Below the pieces are notes generated by a model, which saw nothing but the letters and a program-made list of their open reading frames with translations, ran no database searches and was not told where the DNA came from. A stretch of 13,626 nt of DNA from an uncultured Rhodobacterales bacterium. GTDB lineage: Bacteria > Pseudomonadota > Alphaproteobacteria > Rhodobacterales > Rhodobacteraceae. Of this stretch, positions 7,760 to 13,626 are shown in pieces. Within the stretch, counting starts at the first letter, position 1; every line of letters starts with the position of its first letter. Both the position numbers and the translations under genes were made by a program. The stretch lies in the NCBI GenBank assembly GCA_937901055.1, contig CALCGO010000007.1, positions 1 to 13,626 on the forward strand, in the 5' to 3' direction.

Positions 7760-7792
7760 TATAAACCTAGCCGTGCAGTAGCATAGAGTAAA
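7758..7792 (-). promoter_or_regulatory. Candidate cbbM promoter
   Basis: On the minus strand TATATT (7763-7758) matches five of six bases of a -10 hexamer, but the hexamer 17 bp upstream is poor, as is common for activator-dependent promoters. An alternative pair is TTTACT (7792-7787) and TAGGTT (7769-7764) with a 17-bp spacer. Either puts the start of transcription near 7750-7757. The 17-bp palindrome centred at 7822 would then lie at about -65 to -71, where LysR-type activators usually bind. Confidence 0.35.
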
Positions 7793-7813
7793 ATCGATTG
7801 TTTCTATTGATGT

Positions 7814-7830
7814 TATAGATATTATCTATA
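7814..7830. promoter_or_regulatory. Perfect 17-bp palindrome, probable CbbR operator
   Basis: TATAGATA (7814-7821), one central T (7822), then TATCTATA (7823-7830) form a perfect inverted repeat. It contains a T-N11-A core (7816-7828), the general recognition pattern of LysR-type regulators. It sits in the cbbM-cbbR divergent region, 10 bp before the cbbR ATG, and fits both activation of cbbM and autorepression of cbbR. CbbR binding is inferred from position and symmetry. Confidence 0.65.
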
Positions 7831-7840
7831 GTATTTCGAA

Positions 7841-8773
7841 ATGACGAATTTGAGCAAAAGCAACATCGTACAAAGCCTGACATTGCGCCAGTTGCAGATA
7901 TTCGAGGCTGTGGTGCGTTTTGGCGGTTATACCAAAGCAGCCGACGCGTTGCGTCTTTCGCAACCCACGGTTTCGATGCAGATTAAGAAGTTATCCGAAA
8001 CACTGGGCCTGCCGCTATTGGAGCAGGTGGGTCGTTCGGTAAGTCCCACCGCCGCGGGCCGTGATGTTTACGACACCGCACGAGAGATTTTGTCCGGTGT
8101 CGTGGCGCTTGACGATCTTACGTCCGCGCACAAAGGTGTTGTGCGTGGTGATCTCAGTCTCGCGGTGATCACAAGTGCGACGTATTTTATGCCCCATTTG
8201 TTGGGTGCATTTATTAACCGTCATCCAGACTTGCGGCCTCGGCTGACTATTACCAACCGCGCTAATGTGCTGGAGCGGTTAAAATCCAATCAGGACGATT
8301 TACTGATCATGGGGCAGGTGCCACAAGAAATTGCCGTCGAAGCCCACCCGTTTATTGACAATGAAATGGTTGTTGTGGCCCCGCCCGGCCATCCAATGTT
8401 GGAGGAAAAGAACATTTCGTTGCAACAGGTGGCTCAGGAGCGGTTTTTAGTGCGCGAACCGGGGTCCGGAACGAGGTTGGCCGTGGATAGGGTGTTCGCA
8501 AAGCAGGATATTGCGATCACTCCCTTCATGGAACTCGGCAGCGCCGAAGCGATCAAGCAAGGGGTTTTGGCCGGGCTTGGCGTGTCCGTCCTGTCACGCC
8601 GCAACATCGGGTTGGAGTTGGCCAGCGGACATATCGCAGTTCTCGACGTGCAGGGATTTCCACTGGTGCGGCGCTGGTATGCAGTACACCTGCGCGGCAA
8701 ACGATTGTCGTTGGCCGCACGCTCGTTTCTGGAATTTATCCTGACCGAAAGTGGAGAAACGCTCTCCGTTTAA
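7841..8773 (+). CDS. cbbR: LysR-type transcriptional regulator CbbR
   Basis: CbbR activates Calvin-cycle operons in response to metabolites such as RuBP or NADPH. The 310-aa product has an N-terminal winged helix-turn-helix (about 13-72): LTLRQLQIFEAV, then GGYTKAADALRLSQPTVSMQ with the recognition helix near 40-50, followed by LEQVGRSVSPTAAG. The rest is a periplasmic-binding-protein-like co-inducer domain. The opening block and the divergent placement next to cbbM support CbbR rather than another LysR protein. An in-frame TAG at 7829-7831 makes the ATG at 7841 the most upstream possible start. There is no clear ribosome-binding site, so expression may be low. The 3' end converges on tldD with a 4-bp overlap in which TTAA supplies both stop codons. 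Confidence 0.93.
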   Translation: MTNLSKSNIVQSLTLRQLQIFEAVVRFGGYTKAADALRLSQPTVSMQIKKLSETLGLPLLEQVGRSVSPTAAGRDVYDTAREILSGVVALDDLTSAHKGVVRGDLSLAVITSATYFMPHLLGAFINRHPDLRPRLTITNRANVLERLKSNQDDLLIMGQVPQEIAVEAHPFIDNEMVVVAPPGHPMLEEKNISLQQVAQERFLVREPGSGTRLAVDRVFAKQDIAITPFMELGSAEAIKQGVLAGLGVSVLSRRNIGLELASGHIAVLDVQGFPLVRRWYAVHLRGKRLSLAARSFLEFILTESGETLSV

Positions 8774-10197
8774 GTCGCACTGCCCCCGACCGTCAAGTCA
8801 CCGATTAACAAGGTCGGTTGTCCAACCCCGACCGGAACAGATTGTCCCGCCTTGCCACAAGTACCGATCCCGGGATCCATTGCCATATCATTACCGATCA
8901 GGCGAATTTTGTTCAACGCGGTTGCCCCGTCACCAATCAGTGTCGCCCCTTTGACTGGATTGCCGACGATCCCGTTTCTCACGCGATATGCCTCTGTGCA
9001 GCTGAAGACGAACTTTCCGTTGGTGATATCCACTTGGCCGCCGCCAAATCCGACAGCATAGATGCCGTCTTTGACCTCGGAGACGATATCACCCGGTTCA
9101 ACATCACCACCAAGCATAACCGTATTAGTCATCCGAGGCATCGGCGCATGGGCATAACTTTGCCGCCGCCCGTTTCCTGTTGCAGGCACACCCATTAGGC
9201 GGGCGTTCTGGCGGTCTTGCATGAAGTTAACCAAAATACCGTCTTCGATAAGTATGTTGCGTTGCGAGGGTGTACCTTCATCGTCAAAAGAAATCGATCC
9301 GCGCCGATTTGGGATTGTCCCGTCGTCCACCACCGTCACGCCTTTGGCGGCAATGCGTTTACCCATCAATCCTGCAAACGCGCTGGTTTTCTTGCGGTTG
9401 AAATCGCCTTCAAGCCCATGCCCGATTGCCTCGTGCAACAAAATTCCGGGCCAGCCGTTGCCAAGAACCACATCCATGACGCCCGCAGGGGCAGGTTCAG
9501 CGTTAAGGTTAACCAACGCGATCCGCAAAGCCTCTTTCGCGGCTGCTTTCCAATGATCTTCCGTCATAAGCATAGCCAACCCATGACGTCCGCCACCGGA
9601 TGAATGCCCACTTTCGCGACGCCCGTCCTTCTCAACTATGACGGAGACACTAATCCCCGTTAGCGGGCGCGCTTCAGACAGATGCACGCCATCGGGGCGC
9701 AGTATTTCGATTTCCTGCATGCTAGCGGTCAGACTTGCTGATACTTGCACAACCTTCGGGTCCAGTTCACGTGCAAAGGCGTCGATTTCCCGCAAAGTCT
9801 CGATCTTTACTGCGAACGTTGCGTCGTCGAACGGGTCAAGGTCGGTATACAACCGCTGGTTCGTTGCTGCAGGCGGAGGGGCCATTGTGCCACCGCCGTC
9901 GCCGACCGCCAAACGTGCGGTTTCAGCGGCGCGTATTAGCGCTACCTCCGAAATCTCGGAAGAATGGGCGTAGCCCGCTGTCTCTCCGCGAATAGCACGA
10001 AGGCCAAAGCCTTCAGATGCATCATAGCTGGCGTTTTTAATGCGGCCATCATCTAAAACCAGTACCTCGGAACGTCGGCGCTCCAAAAATAGTTCGCCGT
10101 CATCAGCCCCTGCGGTGGCCGCGCGAAGCGTCGCGAGAGATCGCTCTAATTCCAGATTCGTCTCGAATGGGCGAAAACGTGGTGTGGTGGACGACAT
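8770..10197 (-). CDS. tldD: Metalloprotease TldD
   Basis: TldD pairs with TldE (PmbA) to form a zinc metalloprotease that trims peptides such as microcin B17 and the CcdA antitoxin in E. coli. The 475-aa product is full length (E. coli about 481 aa). The metal-binding HEAIGH motif is at 255-260 within the LLHEAIGHGLEGDF block. The FSCTEAYRVRNG block near the C-terminus carries the Cys that completes the zinc site in this family. The GFGGGQVDI and GNPVKGATLIG blocks are also typical. The start has GAGGT at 10205-10209 on the minus strand, 7 nt from the ATG. No tldE/pmbA gene is in the window. tldD is divergent from coxB and convergent with cbbR; the tldD/coxB arrangement is a recurrent alphaproteobacterial neighbourhood, from memory. 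Confidence 0.95.
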   Translation of the reverse strand: MSSTTPRFRPFETNLELERSLATLRAATAGADDGELFLERRRSEVLVLDDGRIKNASYDASEGFGLRAIRGETAGYAHSSEISEVALIRAAETARLAVGDGGGTMAPPPAATNQRLYTDLDPFDDATFAVKIETLREIDAFARELDPKVVQVSASLTASMQEIEILRPDGVHLSEARPLTGISVSVIVEKDGRRESGHSSGGGRHGLAMLMTEDHWKAAAKEALRIALVNLNAEPAPAGVMDVVLGNGWPGILLHEAIGHGLEGDFNRKKTSAFAGLMGKRIAAKGVTVVDDGTIPNRRGSISFDDEGTPSQRNILIEDGILVNFMQDRQNARLMGVPATGNGRRQSYAHAPMPRMTNTVMLGGDVEPGDIVSEVKDGIYAVGFGGGQVDITNGKFVFSCTEAYRVRNGIVGNPVKGATLIGDGATALNKIRLIGNDMAMDPGIGTCGKAGQSVPVGVGQPTLLIGDLTVGGSAT

Positions 10198-10281
10198 ATA
10201 TAGTACCTCGGGCCATGAAATGCGTAGAAGCGGCTGAATGCCGCAAATGACTGACTTGTTATCTACCGTCTAATATGGTCT

Positions 10282-10295
10282 TTGACATAGATCAA
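10282..10295. promoter_or_regulatory. FNR-type box overlapping a -35-like hexamer upstream of coxB
   Basis: TTGAC-ATAG-ATCAA (10282-10295) differs by one base from the FNR/FnrL consensus TTGAT-N4-ATCAA. It lies in the 173-bp gap between divergent tldD and coxB, about 82 bp from the coxB ATG and 91 bp from the tldD ATG. The same bases give TTGACA (10282-10287), a perfect -35 hexamer for plus-strand transcription, although only a weak -10 (near 10304-10310) follows. If that promoter is real, an FNR-type protein would sit on the -35 and repress. The rest of 10198-10370 shows only the tldD and coxB ribosome-binding sites. Confidence 0.6.
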
Positions 10296-10370
10296 TAAAC
10301 GGAGATTCTGCAATTAATCATAAGCAGGGTTTATAGAGTGCTAAATAGCACAAATGACGGGGAACAAACG

Positions 10371-11264
10371 ATGCGGATTGGTGATTTCTTCACAAAAGTT
10401 GCGACCTTTGTAGTTGCTACAATGATTTCCGGCGCCGCGTGGGCGCAAGACGGTATTTCGGGCCTCGAGTCCATAGGTAAGCCTGTACAGGGTGGTTATG
10501 GTTTCCAGACTGCGGCAACCGAACTGGCACGTGACATTCAATGGCTAGACGGCATGGTCAACTGGATCATCGGATTCATCTGCCTGGGTGTTACATTGCT
10601 ATTGGTCTGGGTGCTTGTGTTTTATAATCGACGCGCCAACAAAGAAGCAGCACGTTTCACGCATCACTCGACTGTCGAGGTTATTTGGACAGTTGCGCCA
10701 ATCCTGATCCTGATCGTAATCGGCTCCTTCTCGTTGCCAATTCTTTTCAAGCAGCTTGAGATTCCTGAATCCGACCTGACAATCAAAGTGACAGGTAACC
10801 AGTGGTATTGGACATATGAATACCCTGACAGTGAATTCGAATTCGATTCATACATGATCGGTACGGGCGAACCTGGTTTGACCGAAACCGTAAAAGCTGA
10901 ACTGGCTGAATATGGCTACGCGGAAGATGAATACCTGCTGGCCACTGACAACGCAGTTGTTGTTCCCGTAGACGCTGTTGTACGACTTCAGATAACTGGT
11001 GGCGATGTTATCCACTCGTGGGCTATCCCTTCCTTCGGTGTGAAACTGGACGCTGTTCCGGGCCGCTTGAACGAGACGTGGTTCGCTGCCGATATGGAAG
11101 GCATTTATTTCGGTCAGTGTTCCGAACTTTGCGGCAAAGACCACACATACATGCCAATCACTGTCAAAGTGGTATCGCAAGAAGTGTATGACGCATGGTT
11201 GAACCGCGCTGTTGAAGAGTTCGCGGGTCTGCCGACTTCGATCACAGTAGCGTCCGCTGACTGA
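10371..11264 (+). CDS. coxB: Cytochrome c oxidase subunit II (aa3-type, CuA-containing)
   Basis: Subunit II accepts electrons from cytochrome c at its periplasmic CuA centre and passes them to heme a in subunit I. I chose the ATG at 10371 because GGGGAA lies 6 nt upstream (10359-10364) and a clean signal peptide follows, with likely cleavage after AAWA (A25). A GTG at 10338 would add 11 residues before the signal and is less likely. The 297-aa product has two transmembrane helices (about 61-86 and 102-126), then the cupredoxin domain. The NQWYWTYEY block (143-151) is the usual electron-entry region. CuA ligands are all present: H215, C250, E252, C254, H258 and M261 in the GQCSELCGKDHTYM block. 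It heads the cox/cta operon. Subunit I (coxA) is not in the window. Confidence 0.97.
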   Translation: MRIGDFFTKVATFVVATMISGAAWAQDGISGLESIGKPVQGGYGFQTAATELARDIQWLDGMVNWIIGFICLGVTLLLVWVLVFYNRRANKEAARFTHHSTVEVIWTVAPILILIVIGSFSLPILFKQLEIPESDLTIKVTGNQWYWTYEYPDSEFEFDSYMIGTGEPGLTETVKAELAEYGYAEDEYLLATDNAVVVPVDAVVRLQITGGDVIHSWAIPSFGVKLDAVPGRLNETWFAADMEGIYFGQCSELCGKDHTYMPITVKVVSQEVYDAWLNRAVEEFAGLPTSITVASAD

Positions 11265-11273
11265 TACGTTCTA

Positions 11274-11297
11274 TCGGGGCGGCATGCTGCCCCGATC
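11274..11297 (+). other. Stem-loop in the coxB-ctaB gap
   Basis: ATCGGGGC (11274-11281) and GCCCCGAT (11290-11297) are perfect 8-bp complements. The interior holds the palindrome GCATGC (11283-11288), allowing a longer imperfect stem. There is no T-run, so it is not a standard terminator; it could stabilise the coxB mRNA end or attenuate ctaB. It covers the upstream ATG at 11284, which argues that this ATG is not the real ctaB start. Confidence 0.55.
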
Positions 11298-11313
11298 CTC
11301 AATGGGCAAGATT

Positions 11314-12270
11314 ATGACTGACGCAACCTACATGGCTGAAACGCAAGAATATGACGCGCAATTTGGCGACTACGTCGAGTTGTTGAAACCGCGTGTCATG
11401 CGATTGGTTATTTTCACGGCTGCAGTAGGCCTGCTTACAGCACCTGTAGCTGTGCATCCGGTTATCGCGTTTGCCACCATTTTGTGCATTGCAATTGGGG
11501 CAGGGGCCTCGGGTGCTTTGAACATGTGGTGGGACGCTGACATCGACGCTGTCATGAAACGCACAACCAGCCGTCCGATCCCGTCCGGCCGCGTTATGCG
11601 TGGCGAGGCGTTGGCGATCGGCCTCACGCTATCCTTCATGGCTGTGATGATGTTGGGCTTGTTCGGCAATCTGTTTGCCGCTGGCCTACTGGCATTTACC
11701 ATATTTTTCTACGCAGTCGTTTATTCCATGTGGCTGAAACGCAGCACGCCCCATAACATCGTAATTGGAGGCGCTGCCGGTGCGTTCCCGCCGATGATCG
11801 GTTGGGCTGTCGCGACGGGCGGTGTCAGCATCGAAAGCATTCTGATGTTTGCGTTGATCTTCGTCTGGACCCCACCGCACTTCTGGGCATTGGCGCTGTT
11901 TCGTAACGAAGACTATAAAGCCGCCAACATTCCGATGTTGCCTGTGACAGCCGGTACACGCGTAACACGTCGACAAATTCTTGCTTACTCGGTATTGCTC
12001 GCGCCAATCGCAATCGCACCTGCGTTTACGCAAATCGGCGGGCCGCTGTATTTTGCCGTGGCAATCGCCTTCAACGCAGTTTTCTTATTCGGTGCATTCC
12101 GCCTGTGGCAGCGCAATGACGAAGTCGCGGATGCGGATACCTACCGCGCTGAAAAACGCTTCTTCATGTTTTCCATCCTTTTCCTATTCGCCCATTTCGT
12201 AGCCCTATTGGCCGAGGCCGCTCTGCGTGCCCTTGATCTTGGTTTCGCGAATTGGCCAGTGTGGTTCTAA
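11314..12270 (+). CDS. ctaB: Protoheme IX farnesyltransferase (heme O synthase)
   Basis: CtaB (COX10 homologue) adds a farnesyl group to protoheme to make heme O, the precursor of the heme A needed by aa3 oxidase. It is a polytopic inner-membrane UbiA-family prenyltransferase. From the ATG at 11314 the product is 318 aa and begins MTDATYMAE, then GDYVELLKPRVM, the usual family N-terminus. The first Asp-rich motif is NMWWDADID (70-78) followed by RTTSRPIPSGR (83-93). The LKRSTPHNIVIGGAAGAFPP block (141-160), VWTPPHFWALALF (184-196) and DYKAANIPMLP (200-210) are family signatures. Starts at 11284 or 11302 are possible in frame, but 11284 lies inside a hairpin and both add residues unlike the family; a weak GGGCAAG precedes 11314. 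The gene sits between coxB and the small ORF. Confidence 0.95.
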   Translation: MTDATYMAETQEYDAQFGDYVELLKPRVMRLVIFTAAVGLLTAPVAVHPVIAFATILCIAIGAGASGALNMWWDADIDAVMKRTTSRPIPSGRVMRGEALAIGLTLSFMAVMMLGLFGNLFAAGLLAFTIFFYAVVYSMWLKRSTPHNIVIGGAAGAFPPMIGWAVATGGVSIESILMFALIFVWTPPHFWALALFRNEDYKAANIPMLPVTAGTRVTRRQILAYSVLLAPIAIAPAFTQIGGPLYFAVAIAFNAVFLFGAFRLWQRNDEVADADTYRAEKRFFMFSILFLFAHFVALLAEAALRALDLGFANWPVWF

Positions 12271-12272
12271 TC

Positions 12273-12455
12273 ATGTCCGGCATTCAAAAAGAACACGAAC
12301 TGCACACGCGCCGCAAAGGGCGTAATGTTTCTGTCGGGATCGCGTTAGCGCTGTTTGTCGCTCTGATTTTCGCCGTAAGCATGGTGAAGCTTAGCCAACC
12401 ACAAGGTGTGGATATCAAAGCCCCGAATTTCAGCCTTGATGCGGTGTCTGAATGA
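12273..12455 (+). CDS. Small single-span membrane protein of the cox operon (CoxF-like)
   Basis: This 60-aa ORF starts 2 nt after the ctaB stop and overlaps ctaG by ATGA (12452-12455), so it is tightly embedded in the operon. The product has a basic N-terminal stretch (HTRRKGRN, 11-18), one transmembrane helix at about 19-38, and a short outward tail ending in PNFSLDAVSE. Small membrane proteins of this kind lie between ctaB and ctaG in many alphaproteobacteria and are annotated as CoxF or hypothetical oxidase assembly proteins. Position and shape support that assignment; there is no catalytic motif. An in-frame ATG at 12252 would lie inside ctaB and is less likely. Role in oxidase biogenesis is inferred from context. 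Confidence 0.8.
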   Translation: MSGIQKEHELHTRRKGRNVSVGIALALFVALIFAVSMVKLSQPQGVDIKAPNFSLDAVSE

Positions 12456-13042
12456 ACACATCCGCCAATCAACGTGTCGTCCTAAGCCTTGTTGCGGTGG
12501 TTGCGGTCATGGGCGGATTGGGCCTTGCAGCTGTTCCGTTTTACAATTGGTTCTGCGCGGTCACTGGCTACGGAGGCACGACATCTGTTGCGGCCACGGA
12601 GCGAACTGGTGAAATCCTCGATCAAACGATGAGCGTCCGCTTTGACGCATCCACAGAACGCGATATGCCGTGGAGCTTCAAGCCTGTGCAGCGGGAAATG
12701 GAAATCCGTATTGGCGAGGTTGGCTTGGCTTTTTACGAAGCGCATAACCCCACTGATCGGGTCGTAGCGGGGACCGCCAGCTATAACGTTACGCCGCATA
12801 CGGCCGGTGAGTTTTTCACCAAAATTGACTGCTTTTGTTTCACTGAGCAAATTTTGCAGCCCGGTGAAACGGTACAAATGCCCGTCACGTTCTACGTGGA
12901 TCCAGAAATCGTAAATGATCGCGACGGTAAATTCGTGAAATCTATCACGTTATCCTACACATTCTATGAAACCGATCTGCCGAGCGAACAAGTTAAACTT
13001 GATCAAACGGTAGACGACACTACAAACTCTGCGGTAAACTGA
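12452..13042 (+). CDS. ctaG: Cytochrome c oxidase assembly protein CtaG (Cox11 family)
   Basis: CtaG/Cox11 is a membrane-anchored periplasmic copper chaperone that delivers copper to the CuB site of subunit I. The 196-aa product has one N-terminal transmembrane helix (about 8-30), the conserved PFYNWFCAVTGYGG block (29-42, with C35) and an immunoglobulin-like domain. The copper-binding CFCF motif is at 127-130 within KIDCFCFTEQ, and the MPVTFYVDP block (143-151) follows. All three family cysteines are present (C35, C127, C129) and length is typical (about 190-200 aa). Translation is probably coupled to the preceding 60-aa ORF through the ATGA overlap. coxC starts 33 bp downstream. Confidence 0.97.
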   Translation: MNTSANQRVVLSLVAVVAVMGGLGLAAVPFYNWFCAVTGYGGTTSVAATERTGEILDQTMSVRFDASTERDMPWSFKPVQREMEIRIGEVGLAFYEAHNPTDRVVAGTASYNVTPHTAGEFFTKIDCFCFTEQILQPGETVQMPVTFYVDPEIVNDRDGKFVKSITLSYTFYETDLPSEQVKLDQTVDDTTNSAVN

Positions 13043-13075
13043 CCGCGATTACGTCAAATATAAGAGGGACCCAAC

Positions 13076-13626
13076 ATGGCGCATGAAAAAAATCACGATT
13101 ACCACATTCTGGCACCCAGCCCGTGGCCACTACTCGGCGCGGTAAGTGCTTTCATTATGTTCTTTGGCTCAGTGCTGTGGATGAACGACTCCGGCCCATG
13201 GATGGCACTTATTGGCTTCGCTGGCGTGCTTTACACGATGTATGCTTGGTGGGCTGAATGTGTTGTTGAAGGCAACACTGGTGACCATACACCGGTCGTT
13301 AAAATTGGCTTGCGTTATGGCGTTATCCTTTTCATCACTTCCGAAGTTATGTTCTTCGTTGCATGGTTCTGGGCGTTCTTCCGTGCCTCCCTCTTCCCGA
13401 TTGCGGATTACGCGGGCGGTGTTTGGCCACCACAAGGCATTGAAACACTCGATGCATGGCACTTGCCATTGATCAACACGTTGATCCTTTTGTGTTCCGG
13501 CGCTGCGGCTACTTGGGCGCACCACGCGTTGGCACATGAAAATGACCGTAAAGGTTTGAAAAACGGCCTGATCCTGTCCATTCTGCTGGGTATGCTTTTC
13601 ACATTCTTCCAAGGGTATGAGTACAT
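13076..13626 (+). CDS. coxC: Cytochrome c oxidase subunit III, 3'-truncated by window edge
   Basis: Subunit III is an integral membrane subunit of aa3 oxidase that stabilises subunit I during turnover. The frame stays open from the ATG at 13076 to the window end (183 codons plus 2 nt). The N-terminus MAHEKNHDYHILAPSPWPLL is typical of the family. The ITSEVMFFVAWFWAFF block (87-102) includes the conserved Glu E90. The WPPQGIE, INTLILLCSGA and FFQGYEY blocks also match. GAGGG at 13064-13068 is 7 nt upstream of the start. The gene is also called ctaE. About 260-275 residues are usual, so roughly 80-90 residues lie beyond the edge. Confidence 0.97.
   Translation, partial: MAHEKNHDYHILAPSPWPLLGAVSAFIMFFGSVLWMNDSGPWMALIGFAGVLYTMYAWWAECVVEGNTGDHTPVVKIGLRYGVILFITSEVMFFVAWFWAFFRASLFPIADYAGGVWPPQGIETLDAWHLPLINTLILLCSGAAATWAHHALAHENDRKGLKNGLILSILLGMLFTFFQGYEY

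Noticed and set aside
1..8773. Idea that arsenite metabolism drives carbon fixation here
   Set aside because: ArsA serves arsenite export and no arsenite oxidase (aio/arx) gene is visible. Proximity alone does not support a link.
10338..10370. GTG start for coxB 33 bp upstream of the chosen ATG
   Set aside because: It would place a polar stretch before a normal signal peptide, whereas the ATG at 10371 has a good ribosome-binding site at proper spacing.

Overview
The window looks like chromosomal DNA of an alphaproteobacterium, most likely a moderate-GC member of the Rhodobacterales (roseobacter-like). The basis is the gene order tldD / coxB-ctaB-small membrane ORF-ctaG-coxC and the close match of the cytochrome oxidase proteins to alphaproteobacterial families. 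The order-level assignment comes from remembered family patterns, not from a search.

Layout, left to right. (1) Positions 1-771 (+) hold the C-terminal half of an ArsA arsenite-pump ATPase, cut by the window edge, followed by a possible terminator. (2) A 165-bp gap with several nested inverted repeats precedes yaaA (937-1722, +). A DASS/SLC13-family anion transporter (1719-3188, +) overlaps yaaA by ATGA. (3) A carbon-fixation cluster runs on the minus strand: cbbM (form II RuBisCO, 7711-6326), cbbQ (AAA+ ATPase, 6220-5417) and cbbO (VWA-domain partner, 5412-3193). The LysR regulator cbbR (7841-8773, +) is divergent from cbbM. (4) tldD (10197-8770, -) converges on cbbR and shares a TTAA that carries both stop codons. 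(5) A respiratory operon runs on the plus strand: coxB (10371-11264), ctaB (11314-12270), a 60-aa membrane ORF (12273-12455), ctaG (12452-13042) and coxC (13076 to the edge). It encodes aa3-type cytochrome c oxidase subunits II and III plus the heme O synthase and CuB-insertion assembly factors.

How the genes work together. CbbM carboxylates ribulose-1,5-bisphosphate. CbbQ and CbbO form the known activase that removes inhibitory sugar phosphates from RuBisCO. CbbR should control cbbM from the 129-bp divergent region, which holds a perfect 17-bp palindrome of LysR type. Two hairpins lie between cbbM and cbbQ, one followed by a U-run, and probably give more RuBisCO than activase. No phosphoribulokinase or other Calvin-cycle gene is in the window, so autotrophy cannot be concluded from it. 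The cox operon has an FNR-type box upstream that overlaps a consensus-like -35 hexamer, suggesting oxygen control.

I see no CRISPR array, transposase, tRNA or rRNA. All genes belong to known families. The most interesting points are the compact form II RuBisCO-activase module lying beside the tldD/cox locus, and several well-formed regulatory structures between genes. I did not find a clearly new biological system.
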